This document shows positions 15,603-24,974 of a stretch of 64,000 bases of DNA, piece by piece; positions within the stretch are counted from its first letter, which is position 1; every line of letters starts with the position of its first letter. A program made the position numbers and the translations under genes. Origin of the DNA: UBA1723 sp045629285 (GTDB taxonomy: Bacteria; Bacteroidota; Bacteroidia; Bacteroidales; Paludibacteraceae); contig JAZQQY010000009.1 of assembly GCA_045629285.1 (NCBI GenBank), forward strand, positions 104,253-168,252, given 5' to 3'. The notes below the pieces were generated by a model, which saw only the letters and a list, made by a program, of their open reading frames with translations, had not been told where the DNA came from and did no database searches.

Positions 15603-16472
15603 ATGGAGAAAGAAGAGAAAGCTGTTATGCTGAATCCGTTTTGCGACGAAGGATTCAAGAGAATTTTTGGTGATAAAATCCTGTTGATGGATTTTCTTAA
15701 CTCTTTTGTAGACACAGAGGCACCTATTGTTGACTTGACATATGAGAACAAGGAACTCGTGTCGGAAGAGAATGACAGAAGATCAATAATCTTCGACTTA
15801 TTCTGCAAGCTAGACAATGGCAAGCACGTCATTATCGAGATGCAGAACAAGAGACAAGATTACTTTGTGGAGAGAGCATTGTTCTATCTTTCAAGATCGA
15901 TTTCTATGCAAGGAGAAAAAGGAGAGGAGTGGGAGTACGGAATCAACGCAGTCATTGGAGTGTTCATCACGCATTTCAATTTGTTCGACAACAACGACAA
16001 TAAAGATGTGCTTTGTGAAATGAGATTGATGAACCCCAAAACAAACAAAACGATCAGCGATAAAATACGTGGCTATTTTATACAATTGCCAAAGTTCAAA
16101 AAGTCAAACAATGGATGTGCAGACCATTTTGAGGAATGGATCTACAATCTGAAAAATATGGAGCGTATGGGAAATATAGAATTCAAAGATAAAGAGGTGT
16201 TCAAGAGGTTATGGGATCTCTCTAATTGTTCTATGCTTTCTTTTGAAGAACGCAATAAATATGAACGTAGTCTAAAAGCGTACCGTGACTATGTCAACCA
16301 AATAAACTACGCAAAAAAAGAGGGTATCGCAGAAGGAAGAGTTGAAGGCCAAGCAGAGGGAAGAGCAGAAGAACGCTTGAAAACCATAACATTGTTAAGG
16401 GAGAGTGGAATGAGTGATGAAGAGATTTCATTTCGCTTAAAAATAGATATCGAAGAGTTAAAATCTCTTTGA
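15603..16472 (+). CDS. Rpn-family PD-(D/E)XK nuclease / putative transposase
   Basis: 289 residues. It opens LNPFCDEGFKRIFGDK, the usual start of the PD-(D/E)XK transposase/Rpn family. The nuclease core has Asp65 (IIFDLFCKLDNG) and Glu79-x-Gln81 (IIEMQNKRQ). The middle GYFIQLPKF and EEWIYNLKN also fit. The C-terminal part has a charged repeat (EGRVEGQAEGRAEERL) and ends in a helix-turn-helix-like LRESGMSDEEISFRLKIDIE. Rpn proteins are RecA-independent recombination-promoting nucleases in E. coli, and Bacteroidales carry many copies. No terminal inverted repeats were found around it, so it is not an obvious insertion sequence. Confidence 0.88.
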   Translation: MEKEEKAVMLNPFCDEGFKRIFGDKILLMDFLNSFVDTEAPIVDLTYENKELVSEENDRRSIIFDLFCKLDNGKHVIIEMQNKRQDYFVERALFYLSRSISMQGEKGEEWEYGINAVIGVFITHFNLFDNNDNKDVLCEMRLMNPKTNKTISDKIRGYFIQLPKFKKSNNGCADHFEEWIYNLKNMERMGNIEFKDKEVFKRLWDLSNCSMLSFEERNKYERSLKAYRDYVNQINYAKKEGIAEGRVEGQAEGRAEERLKTITLLRESGMSDEEISFRLKIDIEELKSL

Positions 16473-16520
16473 AAATCCTATTGAAATTCATGATATGAGT
16501 ATGCAGTTTGGGGTTGACGT

Positions 16521-16593
16521 ATGGCAGATTCTAAACAGCATGCTCTTGCTTTCAATGTAGAGACGTCCACAATGCCACGTCTCTACCTGCCAT
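16521..16593. repeat. Nested palindrome (GAGACG family)
   Basis: The inner stem is GTAGAGACGT (16557-16566) with ACGTCTCTAC (16577-16586), perfect over 10 bp. An outer pair ATGGCAG (16521-16527) / CTGCCAT (16587-16593) encloses it. The same core occurs at several other intergenic sites in the window. It could terminate the Rpn gene transcript. Confidence 0.7.
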
Positions 16594-16613
16594 AAAAACA
16601 AATTTTTATTGTT

Positions 16614-17825
16614 ATGGATTATATTTTGAGTTTTGCAATAGCCTTAGCAGCAACAATTTTTTTCTGCTTGTCCTTCTATATATTCAAAGCAATAAAGAAG
16701 GACATGTCTGACGATTTAGCTTTTTGTATTATGCCACTTATCACTTGTTTTGTATTGTCTATATACGTGGGCATGTCTTGGATCAGTTTTTATCTGGGCT
16801 TTTGCTTTTTTCTCCTCTCAACAATACTACTGGTAGCTATTCCGATAGCTATAAACAAGTTAATGAGGAAGGTCATGAATAAACCTTTTCTTTCATACTT
16901 GTTGAGTTCTTCATTATCGTTCATCGTTCTTTTCTCATTGATATTGAATAGTATGGATGGCAGTTCCAAGACACACAGAAGATTGGAAAATGAATGCGTA
17001 CCAGCTGATACTGTCGTAATAGAAGATGTTGTCTCATCCCCGTCTGTGAAATTCAGCAATAATTTAGCTAACATAGAGTTGAAAACCACAAGTATAGATT
17101 CGATATGGATTGAAAAAGATGGTGCAAAAAAAGCAATTACACTTGAACAAGCCAGAAAATTTTCAGATATAGATTTAGATAAAAAAATTTTCTCCCTAAA
17201 ATACGACACTACAAATACTAAGCATGAATATGTCAAGAAATGCAAGTCAACAAAAGATTTCCATGAGCTTGTAGAAAGACCTTATGTGTATAGCGACAAA
17301 TCATACGACTGCGACGTGAACCTTGATGGCTTGACCGACTACATTCTTGAAGTCGACCACGAGGCAGACACCATAAGAAACCAAGAAGCATCGGAAAATC
17401 ACAATCGTGGTCTTATTCTTGCAATAAATAAAGGAGACTATTTTGAGACTGAGCATATCTATTTCTGCCTTTTGCCGTATCAAATACTAATAGGTTATTA
17501 CGATGAAATAATCGAAGCATCTCAAAACAGATTGAGTATAAATGCCTCGTATAACAGTCATAGTACAGAAAGCTATGATTTTGTATATAAGGATGGAGAT
17601 TTTGTGTTATGCAATTACCATATGGAAGTCGTAACTGATTTCACAGAAACCCAGTCCTATACAAAAATAGACTTTGTGCACAACAGCATGACATGTACAA
17701 CCAGAATCAAAGAAGACAGTGATGATGGGGACAACGAGGTGGAGGATAAGTGGATTTCCGTCAAATACAGTATAGAAGACCACAAACCATTACTACTGTC
17801 CAGAATGGGTGTGCTTTTGAATTGA
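16614..17825 (+). CDS. Unknown membrane protein with a large C-terminal soluble domain
   Basis: 403 residues, family not recognised. Four membrane helices lie within residues 1-113. A soluble region of about 290 residues follows. It contains YDCDVNLDGLTDYILEVDHE, whose DxNxDGxxDY is a calcium-binding-loop type motif as in FG-GAP and dockerin-like repeats. The rest is strand-rich and acidic (DDGDNEVEDK near the end). It is downstream of the Rpn gene and the palindrome. A surface-sensing or envelope role is possible but unsupported. Confidence 0.6.
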   Translation: MDYILSFAIALAATIFFCLSFYIFKAIKKDMSDDLAFCIMPLITCFVLSIYVGMSWISFYLGFCFFLLSTILLVAIPIAINKLMRKVMNKPFLSYLLSSSLSFIVLFSLILNSMDGSSKTHRRLENECVPADTVVIEDVVSSPSVKFSNNLANIELKTTSIDSIWIEKDGAKKAITLEQARKFSDIDLDKKIFSLKYDTTNTKHEYVKKCKSTKDFHELVERPYVYSDKSYDCDVNLDGLTDYILEVDHEADTIRNQEASENHNRGLILAINKGDYFETEHIYFCLLPYQILIGYYDEIIEASQNRLSINASYNSHSTESYDFVYKDGDFVLCNYHMEVVTDFTETQSYTKIDFVHNSMTCTTRIKEDSDDGDNEVEDKWISVKYSIEDHKPLLLSRMGVLLN

Positions 17826-17902
17826 AATTTTAATAAATGTTATATTTAGCATTTTGCATCCTTAATTTGGCATTTTATATAAAGATTGTCCCAAAAAATG
17901 AA

Positions 17903-17910
17903 TATATTTG
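17903..17910 (+). promoter_or_regulatory. Bacteroidetes -7 box for dapB
   Basis: TATATTTG matches TAnnTTTG 33 bases before the dapB ATG. Confidence 0.6.
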
Positions 17911-17943
17911 CCGAAATATTGTAATTGAAAAAAGTAGATCAAA

Positions 17944-18660
17944 ATGAAAATAGCGCTTATCGGCTACGGTAAAATGGGCCACATGATTGAGAAGATTGCC
18001 AGAGAGAGAGGTCATGAAATCGTATCTATCATTGATATCGACAACCGTGAAGATTTGAAGAGCGACGCATTCAAGAGTGCAGACGCTGCAATTGAGTTTA
18101 CAGTTCCTACTACAGCTATCGAAAACATCAATGCTTGCTTCGACGCAGGTGTTCCTGTCGTTTGCGGTACAACTGGTTGGACTAAGCAGATTGAGGCAGT
18201 AAAGGCAGATATGGCAAAGAAGAATGGTACTCTATTCTGGAGTTCAAACTACTCTGTAGGCGTAAATATTTTCATGGCAGTCAACAAATATTTGGCTAAG
18301 ATCATGAACGGGTTCTCTCAGTATAATGTTGAGATGACAGAGGTTCACCACATCCACAAGTTGGATGCTCCAAGTGGAACAGCTATCACGCTTGCTGAAG
18401 GAATCCTTGAGAATCTAGACAGAAAGACTAACTGGACAAAGGAGGCTGAGGGTGCACCGACAGATATGGCAATCAAGTCTATCCGAGAGGGTGAGGTCCC
18501 TGGTATCCACACTATCCGTTATGAGTCGGGTGTTGATTCGATCGAGATCACTCACGATGCAAAGAGCCGTGAGGGATTCGCGCTAGGAGCTGTGCTTGCT
18601 GCTGAGTTTACTGCAGGAAAGAAAGGTTTCTACACAACAACTGACATGTTCAAATTCTAA
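17944..18660 (+). CDS. dapB: 4-hydroxy-tetrahydrodipicolinate reductase
   Basis: 238 residues. NAD(P)H-dependent cytoplasmic reductase of the lysine/meso-diaminopimelate pathway, which supplies peptidoglycan precursors. The N-terminal Rossmann motif is IALIGYGKMGHMI. The substrate-binding and catalytic region EVHHIHKLDAPSGTA (about 139-153) carries the conserved HH and the K-x-DAPSGTA signature, and CGTTGW lies near 81. It is slightly shorter than the E. coli enzyme, as is usual for Bacteroidetes. It begins a unit with lepB, whose start lies directly after its stop codon. Confidence 0.97.
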   Translation: MKIALIGYGKMGHMIEKIARERGHEIVSIIDIDNREDLKSDAFKSADAAIEFTVPTTAIENINACFDAGVPVVCGTTGWTKQIEAVKADMAKKNGTLFWSSNYSVGVNIFMAVNKYLAKIMNGFSQYNVEMTEVHHIHKLDAPSGTAITLAEGILENLDRKTNWTKEAEGAPTDMAIKSIREGEVPGIHTIRYESGVDSIEITHDAKSREGFALGAVLAAEFTAGKKGFYTTTDMFKF

Positions 18661-18669
18661 TTGAAAGAG

Positions 18670-20151
18670 ATGTTTGGAATAGGATCATCTAATAAAGTTT
18701 TGTCGTCTTCTGACAAAAAAGACGAGTATATCGGAAGAAAGAGTGGAACTTTGGTTGAGCGTATCAAAGACACTAAGAAATCCGACTATATAAAGTTTGG
18801 CATCCTTGCTGTGATTACCCTTTTGTTCACATTGTGGACAGGTAATCCGTTGTCGTTGCTATTCTTGCTTTTCTTTTTTGATGTATATATCACGAGATAT
18901 GTATCTTGGGATTGGTGGAAGAAGTCGGACAATTCTATAATAAAGACAGTAGGAAGCTGGGTGGACGCGATCGTCTTTGCATTGGTTGTTGTCTATTTCA
19001 TCAATATCTATTTGTTTCAAAACTATGTGATCCCATCATCTTCGTTGGAGAAATCGTTGTTAGTCGGCGACTATTTGTTCGTAAGCAAGTGCAACTATGG
19101 ACCACGTTCGCCTATGACTCCGCTTTCATTCCCGTTGGCACAGCACACGTTGCCGATTTTGAACTGTAAGTCGTACATTGAGGAACCTCAGTGGGAGTAC
19201 AAGCGTTTGGCTGGCTTTGAGGACGTGAAGCTATACGATATCGTGGTGTTCAACTTCCCTGCCGGCGACACAGTGGCAATGAAGGTTCAGAATCCAGACT
19301 ACTACACTCTTACGTCGACATACGGACGTGAAAAGGTAAATACTGATAAGGAAACATTCGGAGATATCGTTTGGAGACCAGTTGACAGACGAGAAAACTA
19401 CGTAAAGAGATGTGTAGGTTTGCCAGGAGACAACCTGTTGATTTCGGATAAGAATCTGTATATCAACGGTCACTTGGTAGAAGCACCTGAACACATTCAG
19501 TTCAACTACTTCATCGAGACAACTAAGATGTTGACAGAGAAGAACTTCCAATCGCTTGGTGTAAGTAAGTCGGATTACGAATATTCAATGGTGTCGACAG
19601 ATTGGAAGAGAATGTTGCAGTATCAGGCAAACGAAGACGGTTCGTACAATTTCGTATACAAGTTGCCATTGACTGCTGCTATGAAGGCTAAATTGGAGAA
19701 GTCGCAGGATGTAGTTAGCATCAAACTTGAAGACGAGAGATTCGGAGGCCGTACGTTCCCACAGACAAAGGCAGACAACAAGTGGACTCGCGACAATTAC
19801 GGACCTATCCACATTCCAGCAAAGGGAGAGACAATCGAACTTAACGCTGACAATATCGATTTGTATGCCCAGATAATCCGCAATTACGAGGGCAATAAAC
19901 TAGAGTACTCTGGCGATAACATTAAAATAAATGGAGAAGTTGCCAGCAATTATACATTCAAAATGAACTACTACTGGATGATGGGAGACAACAGGCACAA
20001 CTCCGCAGACTCCAGATATTGGGGATTCGTACCTGAGGACCATATTGTAGGAAAACCAGTTTTCATTTGGCTTTCTCTTGATGAGGATAAGGACGGTTTC
20101 TTCAACAAACTTCGTACAGAACGAATCTTCAAGCGTATTCATAACGATTAA
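18670..20151 (+). CDS. lepB: Signal peptidase I
   Basis: 493 residues from the ATG at 18670. An in-frame TTG directly after the dapB stop codon is a weaker start. It removes signal peptides from exported proteins at the inner membrane. Two or three membrane helices precede IPSSSLEKSLLVGDYLFV, which holds the nucleophile Ser of the S26 family. The general-base Lys is in RENYVKRCVGLPGD, and the C-terminal box is MGDNRHNSADSRYWG. The long insert between the boxes, which makes it larger than the E. coli enzyme, is usual in Bacteroidetes LepB. Confidence 0.96.
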   Translation: MFGIGSSNKVLSSSDKKDEYIGRKSGTLVERIKDTKKSDYIKFGILAVITLLFTLWTGNPLSLLFLLFFFDVYITRYVSWDWWKKSDNSIIKTVGSWVDAIVFALVVVYFINIYLFQNYVIPSSSLEKSLLVGDYLFVSKCNYGPRSPMTPLSFPLAQHTLPILNCKSYIEEPQWEYKRLAGFEDVKLYDIVVFNFPAGDTVAMKVQNPDYYTLTSTYGREKVNTDKETFGDIVWRPVDRRENYVKRCVGLPGDNLLISDKNLYINGHLVEAPEHIQFNYFIETTKMLTEKNFQSLGVSKSDYEYSMVSTDWKRMLQYQANEDGSYNFVYKLPLTAAMKAKLEKSQDVVSIKLEDERFGGRTFPQTKADNKWTRDNYGPIHIPAKGETIELNADNIDLYAQIIRNYEGNKLEYSGDNIKINGEVASNYTFKMNYYWMMGDNRHNSADSRYWGFVPEDHIVGKPVFIWLSLDEDKDGFFNKLRTERIFKRIHND

Positions 20152-20159
20152 TCCTTCAT

Positions 20160-20178
20160 AGACGTTTACATCGCGTCT
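20160..20178. repeat. Short GAGACG-family hairpin
   Basis: AGACG (20160-20164) pairs with CGTCT (20174-20178) over a 9-base loop in the lepB/DUF3108 gap. It is a minor copy of the palindrome core seen elsewhere in the window. Confidence 0.4.
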
Positions 20179-20223
20179 GAGAGTTAGATAGGGTATTGTT
20201 TAACTATAAAAAACACTAAGACC

Positions 20224-21054
20224 ATGAACATGAAACATGTAATTTCTTTGATCATTGCGATGGTGTTGTCGGTAGGAAACATCTTTTCGCAGGTTACTTA
20301 CGTAGAGACTCCGGTGTTCAAGGTAGGTGAAAAGGCAACTTACGGAATACATTTTAACCTAGGTTTCATTTCCATGAAGGCTGGAAAGGTGAATTTTGAA
20401 GTTGGTGAGGCTGTTATTAATGGAGTAGATTGTTACAAACTGACTGTTGATGGCTATACTCAGGGTATGTTTGAAAAATTTTATGTGGTAAGGGATACAT
20501 TCACATCTTATCTGGACAAGAAGACTCTTCAGCCAGTATATTACCACGACGGAAAGCATGAGGACAGCTATTGGAGCTATTCAACTTACAAATACACAAA
20601 TATCGGAAATCCAGATAGTTTGCATGTAAACTTTGAGTATATCAAGAGAAAAGGTACTTCCAAGACAGAGTTCAATGTCAGTAAGAAGGCTGCCGATTTG
20701 GTGTCTACATGCTACAAGGTACGTAATGTAGATGTGAATTCAATGTCGAGAGGAAGCGTGGCATCGTTCTCTCTTTTGTTCGAAGACATTGTATACGAGT
20801 TAGGTTTAAAGTTTACTGGAAAACAGAATATCAAACTTAAAAACGGAGATAAGTACAAGGCATTCGTATTTGTTCCTACCCTTATCAAAGGAAATTTGTT
20901 CAAGAACGACGAAGATTTGAAAATCTACGTTGCTGACGACGACAACCACTACCCAGTGTATGTCGAGGCAAGCCTAAAGATGGGTAAAGCCGTGGCGTCT
21001 CTTGAGAGTATCTCCGGAACAAAATACGATCAGTCTGGAAAAAAGAATAAATAA
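20224..21054 (+). CDS. DUF3108 domain-containing periplasmic protein
   Basis: 276 residues. A signal peptide ends at IFSQ (about residue 22). The body fits DUF3108: an early FKVGEKATYGIHFNLGFISMKAGK, LYVVRDTFTSYLDKKT-like turn (FYVVRDTFTSYLDKKTLQP), then PVYYHD and the ELGLKFTGKQNIKLKNGDKY core, ending with PVYVEASLKMGKAVASLESI. The family is a beta-rich envelope domain of unknown function. Start could also be the ATG two codons later. It lies 72 bases after lepB and 66 bases before the response regulator on the same strand, probably one transcript. Confidence 0.85.
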   Translation: MNMKHVISLIIAMVLSVGNIFSQVTYVETPVFKVGEKATYGIHFNLGFISMKAGKVNFEVGEAVINGVDCYKLTVDGYTQGMFEKFYVVRDTFTSYLDKKTLQPVYYHDGKHEDSYWSYSTYKYTNIGNPDSLHVNFEYIKRKGTSKTEFNVSKKAADLVSTCYKVRNVDVNSMSRGSVASFSLLFEDIVYELGLKFTGKQNIKLKNGDKYKAFVFVPTLIKGNLFKNDEDLKIYVADDDNHYPVYVEASLKMGKAVASLESISGTKYDQSGKKNK

Positions 21055-21120
21055 AATATCGCCGACCATGAAGACCATACGACTAGGGATATTTAAGAAA
21101 ACAAGGATTTAATATATAGG

Positions 21121-22311
21121 ATGGCAAAAATTTTAGTAGTTGACGACGAGAGAAGTATCCGTAATTCTATGAAAGAGGTCCTAGGATTTGAAGGACACAC
21201 GGTTATTCTCGCTGAAGACGGAGAAAGCGGATTGAAAGAGGCGGAAAAAGAGCAGTTCGACCTAGTGTTTTCGGACATTAAGATGCCGAAGATGGATGGT
21301 GTCGAGCTATTGGCGAAGATGAGACAGTTGCAACCGTCGACAAAAATGATTTTGATTTCAGGACACGGCACAATTGAGACAGCCGTGCAGTGTATGCGCA
21401 ACGGAGCCTTCGACTTCATTGAGAAGCCGATGAACCTTAATCGTCTGCTTCAGGCGGTGAAGGAGGCGATGTCAAGCGACAGCACCGAAAGTAACAATCT
21501 ACGTGCCGCGATTTCTAACGGTGTGAAGAAAGCGACAGGAGGTGTGGCTGATGAGCGTGAGATGGTAGGTAAGAGCGACCAGATAAACCATCTTCGTGCG
21601 TTGATCGATAGAGTAGCGCCTACCGATGCCAGAGTACTCATCACAGGTGAGAACGGAACAGGTAAGGAGGTTGTTGCTCATCAGATATTTGCAAAGAGTT
21701 CCAGAGCAAACAAACCGTTTGTTGAGGTGAACTGTGCGGCAATTCCGTCGGAGCTGATCGAGAGTGAACTTTTCGGACATGAGAAGGGAGCCTTCACGTC
21801 GGCATTGAAGCAGAGAATAGGAAAGTTCGAGCAGGCCAACGAAGGAACATTGTTCCTTGATGAGATCGGAGACATGAGTCTTGCGGCTCAGACAAAAGTG
21901 TTGCGCGTGCTTCAGGAGGGCGTTCTGACAAGAGTAGGTGGAGACAAAGCGATAAAGGTGGACGTTAGAGTCATTGCGGCTACCAACAAAAACCTTAAGC
22001 AGGAGATCGAGAAAGGAAACTTCAGAGAGGACCTTTACCACCGTTTGAGCGTCATTCCATTGTGTGTGCCTCCATTGAGAGAGCGTAAGGACGACATACC
22101 GTTGCTTGTAGAGCATTTCATCAGCAAGTATGATGCTGCTACAGGTCAGAAGCATAAGTTTGATAAGGCTGCGATGGCGCATCTTCAGACATTTGAGTGG
22201 AACGGAAATATTCGTGAGTTGAAGAACGTGGTGGAGCGACTTGCGATCTTGTGTAACGACGCGATTACAGAGGAGGATGTAAAGAACTACGCAAGGCCAG
22301 TCTTTTTGTAA
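21121..22311 (+). CDS. Sigma-54-type response regulator (REC + AAA+) without a DNA-binding domain
   Basis: 396 residues. The receiver domain (1-120) has Asp8/Asp9, phospho-acceptor Asp52 (FSDIKMP) and Lys102. The AAA+ sigma-54 interaction domain (about 145-385) has Walker A GENGTGKE (176-183), Walker B LFLDE (244-248), the arginine-finger region FREDLYHRL and sensor II NGNIRELKN. The sigma-54 contact loop reads GAFTSA (223-228) where GAFTGA is usual. The protein ends 12 residues after TEEDV, where NtrC-type proteins normally add a Fis-type helix-turn-helix. It may therefore activate without binding a specific enhancer, as reported for FlgR of Helicobacter. No sensor kinase gene is adjacent. 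Confidence 0.92.
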   Translation: MAKILVVDDERSIRNSMKEVLGFEGHTVILAEDGESGLKEAEKEQFDLVFSDIKMPKMDGVELLAKMRQLQPSTKMILISGHGTIETAVQCMRNGAFDFIEKPMNLNRLLQAVKEAMSSDSTESNNLRAAISNGVKKATGGVADEREMVGKSDQINHLRALIDRVAPTDARVLITGENGTGKEVVAHQIFAKSSRANKPFVEVNCAAIPSELIESELFGHEKGAFTSALKQRIGKFEQANEGTLFLDEIGDMSLAAQTKVLRVLQEGVLTRVGGDKAIKVDVRVIAATNKNLKQEIEKGNFREDLYHRLSVIPLCVPPLRERKDDIPLLVEHFISKYDAATGQKHKFDKAAMAHLQTFEWNGNIRELKNVVERLAILCNDAITEEDVKNYARPVFL

Positions 22312-22320
22312 GATAAAAAC

Positions 22321-22360
22321 AACTGCAAATAGTGTTGTTTGGCATTTTGCAGTGTTTTTT
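22321..22360 (+). terminator. Intrinsic terminator after the response regulator
   Basis: ACTGCAAA (22322-22329) pairs with TTTGCAGT (22346-22353), followed by GTTTTTT. Confidence 0.65.
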
Positions 22361-22395
22361 ATGCTTATTCTTAGTGCTAATGAGCATAAAGTTTT

Positions 22396-22403
22396 TATTT
22401 TTG
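22396..22403 (+). promoter_or_regulatory. Bacteroidetes -7 box for the GH94 gene
   Basis: TATTTTTG matches TAnnTTTG, 75 bases before the ATG at 22478. Confidence 0.6.
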
Positions 22404-22477
22404 TATGCCCAAAAATGGATTTTTTGGTCTTGATATTGGGTCTAAATTGGAAAAATTTAAAATAAATATAATTAAAC

Positions 22478-24964
22478 ATGGATTTTGGACATTTTGACGA
22501 TGCGAACCGTGAGTTCGTCATCACCAATCCCGCAACCCCATTCCCTTGGATCAACTACCTAGGAAATGAGGATTTCTTTGGTTTGATCTCAAACACAGGA
22601 GGAGGTTATAATTTCTACAAGGACGCTAAGTTCCGTCGTATTACTCGTTACCGTTACAATGGAGTTCCTATGGATAACGGTGGTCGTTACTTCTACATCA
22701 ACGACAACGGTACAGTTTGGAACCCAGGTTGGAAGCCTTGCAAGACTCCGCTAGATTCTTACGAGTGCCGCCACGGTATGAACTACACTCGCATCACTGG
22801 TTCAAAGAACGGTATCGAGGCATCAGTTTTGTTCTTCGTTCCATTGAAGACTTGGGCTGAGGTTCAGAAGGTAACTCTAAAGAACACTACTACTTACACA
22901 AAGAAGATCAAGTTGTTCTCTTTCGCAGAGTGGTGTTTGTGGAATGCAGCTACAGATATGGAGAACTTCCAGCGTAACTGGTCTACAGGTGAGGTTGAGA
23001 TTGACGGTAGCGTAATCTACCACAAGACAGAGTATAAGGAGCGTCGTGACCACTATGCATACTACGCAGTAACAAATGCAAAGATCGACGGTTACGATAC
23101 AGATCGTGAGTCATTCATCGGTCTATACAACGAGTTCGCTGATCCTCAGTGTGTAATGGCTGGTAAGCCAGGTAACTCTTTGGCACACGGTTGGTCTCCA
23201 ATCGCATCTCACTACATCGAGGTAGAGCTTAAGCCAGGTGAGAGCAAGGACTACATCTTCGTACTTGGTTACGTTGAGAACAAGCAGGAGGAGAAGTTCT
23301 GCAAGGAGGATATCGCACGTAAGAAGAGCGGAGAGTTGATTTCTTCACAGGATTCAGACGTTACTCTAGTTAACAAGACAAAGGCTAAGGAGCTTATCAA
23401 GAGATTCTCTACAGTTGCTGCTGTTGACGCTGCATTCGCAGAGTTGGCTAACATGTGGGATATCCTTCTTGACAAGTACGTTGTTAAGTCAGAGGACGAC
23501 AAGCTTAACCGTATGGTTAACATCTGGAGCCAGTACCAGTGTATGATCACATTCAACTTCTCTCGTTCAGCTTCATTCTTCGAGAGCGGTGTTGGTCGTG
23601 GTATGGGATTCCGTGATTCTAACCAGGACTTGGTTGGTTTCGTACACCAGATTCCGCCACGTGCTCGTGAGCGTATAATCGATATCGCATCTACACAGTT
23701 CCCTGACGGTGGATGCTACCACCAGTATCAGCCACTTACAAAGCATGGTAACAATGACATCGGTGGTGGATTCAACGATGACCCATGTTGGTTGATCTTC
23801 GGTACATGTGCATACGTTAAGGAGTCAGGTGACTTCAGTATCCTTAAGGAGCCAGTTCCATTCGATAACAAGCCAGGTACAGAGGTTTCATTGTTCGAGC
23901 ACTTGAAGATCTCTTTCAACCACGTTGTTAACAACCTTGGACCTCACATGTTGCCACTAATCGGTCGTGCTGACTGGAACGACTGTTTGAACTTGAACTG
24001 TTTCTCTTGGGATCCAAATGAGTCATTCCAGACTACAGAGAACAACTCAGTAGGTTCAAAGGCAGAGTCTCTAATGATCGCAGGTTTGTTCGTTGTAACA
24101 GGTAAGGATTATGTAGAGCTATGTAAGGAGATCGGTGAGACAGCTGAGGCAGAGCGTGCTCAGAAGTGTATCGACTCAATGGTTGAGGCAGTTAAGAAGC
24201 ATGGTTGGGACGGAGAGTGGTATCTACGTGCATACGACTTCTACGGTAATAAGATCGGTTCTAACGAGTGTGAGGAAGGTAAGATCTTCATCGAGTCACA
24301 GGGATTCTGTACAATGGCAGGTATCGGTCTTGAGGAAGGTATGGTTGACAAGGCTATCGACTCATGTAAGAAGTATCTTGACTGTGAGCACGGTATGGTT
24401 CTTAACAACCCTGCTTACACAACATATCACGTTGAGATGGGTGAGATTTCTTCTTATCCTGCAGGTTACAAGGAGAACGCTGGTATCTTCTGTCACAACA
24501 ATCCATGGGTTATCATCGGTGAGACAGTAGCCGGACGTGGTAACGATGCTTGGGAGTTGTTCCGCAAGATCTCTCCAATGTACTTGAAAGATCAGGCACT
24601 TCACAAGGTTGAACCATACGTAAACTGCCAGATGGTTGCAGGTAAGGATGCAGCTAAGCCAGGTGAGGGTAAGAACTCATGGTTGACAGGTACAGCTGCA
24701 TGGATGTGGTTGACAGTTTCTCAGTACTTGCTAGGTATCAAGCCTTCATACAAGGGATTGCAGATTGACCCATGTCTTCCATCAGACATGAAGAGCTATA
24801 CTGTAAACCGTAAGTTCCGTGATGCTGACTACACAATCAAGGTATCATGCTCAGGTGCACAGAAGGGTGTTAAGAAGGTAATTGTTAACGGTAAGGAAAT
24901 TGCTGGTAACATCGTGCCTATGCAGCCTGCTGGCTCAAAAACAGTTGTTGAGGTAGAGATGTAA
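22478..24964 (+). CDS. Cellobiose phosphorylase, glycoside hydrolase family 94
   Basis: 828 residues with no signal peptide, so cytoplasmic. It would split cellobiose with phosphate into alpha-glucose 1-phosphate and glucose, saving ATP. The N-terminus (MDFGHFDDANREFVITNPAT) and length match cellobiose phosphorylases. The catalytic-acid motif is DWNDCLNL (499-506), and RDSNQDLVGF near 388 and the HN pair near 675 also fit. Codon use is strongly biased (GGT, CGT, TAC, AAC, GTT), like the nearby efp and transporter genes, which suggests high expression. It precedes a GH5 enzyme and a GPH symporter, so the three form an import and breakdown route for beta-glucan fragments. A cellodextrin or other beta-glucoside specificity is an alternative. 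Confidence 0.92.
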   Translation: MDFGHFDDANREFVITNPATPFPWINYLGNEDFFGLISNTGGGYNFYKDAKFRRITRYRYNGVPMDNGGRYFYINDNGTVWNPGWKPCKTPLDSYECRHGMNYTRITGSKNGIEASVLFFVPLKTWAEVQKVTLKNTTTYTKKIKLFSFAEWCLWNAATDMENFQRNWSTGEVEIDGSVIYHKTEYKERRDHYAYYAVTNAKIDGYDTDRESFIGLYNEFADPQCVMAGKPGNSLAHGWSPIASHYIEVELKPGESKDYIFVLGYVENKQEEKFCKEDIARKKSGELISSQDSDVTLVNKTKAKELIKRFSTVAAVDAAFAELANMWDILLDKYVVKSEDDKLNRMVNIWSQYQCMITFNFSRSASFFESGVGRGMGFRDSNQDLVGFVHQIPPRARERIIDIASTQFPDGGCYHQYQPLTKHGNNDIGGGFNDDPCWLIFGTCAYVKESGDFSILKEPVPFDNKPGTEVSLFEHLKISFNHVVNNLGPHMLPLIGRADWNDCLNLNCFSWDPNESFQTTENNSVGSKAESLMIAGLFVVTGKDYVELCKEIGETAEAERAQKCIDSMVEAVKKHGWDGEWYLRAYDFYGNKIGSNECEEGKIFIESQGFCTMAGIGLEEGMVDKAIDSCKKYLDCEHGMVLNNPAYTTYHVEMGEISSYPAGYKENAGIFCHNNPWVIIGETVAGRGNDAWELFRKISPMYLKDQALHKVEPYVNCQMVAGKDAAKPGEGKNSWLTGTAAWMWLTVSQYLLGIKPSYKGLQIDPCLPSDMKSYTVNRKFRDADYTIKVSCSGAQKGVKKVIVNGKEIAGNIVPMQPAGSKTVVEVEM

Positions 24965-24974
24965 ACATCTTCAT

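Noticed and set aside
15603..16472. Rpn-type gene as an intact insertion sequence
   Set aside because: No terminal inverted repeats or target-site duplications were found around it. The nearby palindrome belongs to a dispersed family.
21499..22554. Minus-strand frame of 351 codons over the response regulator
   Set aside because: It is the mirror of the well-supported plus-strand response regulator and has no recognisable motifs.
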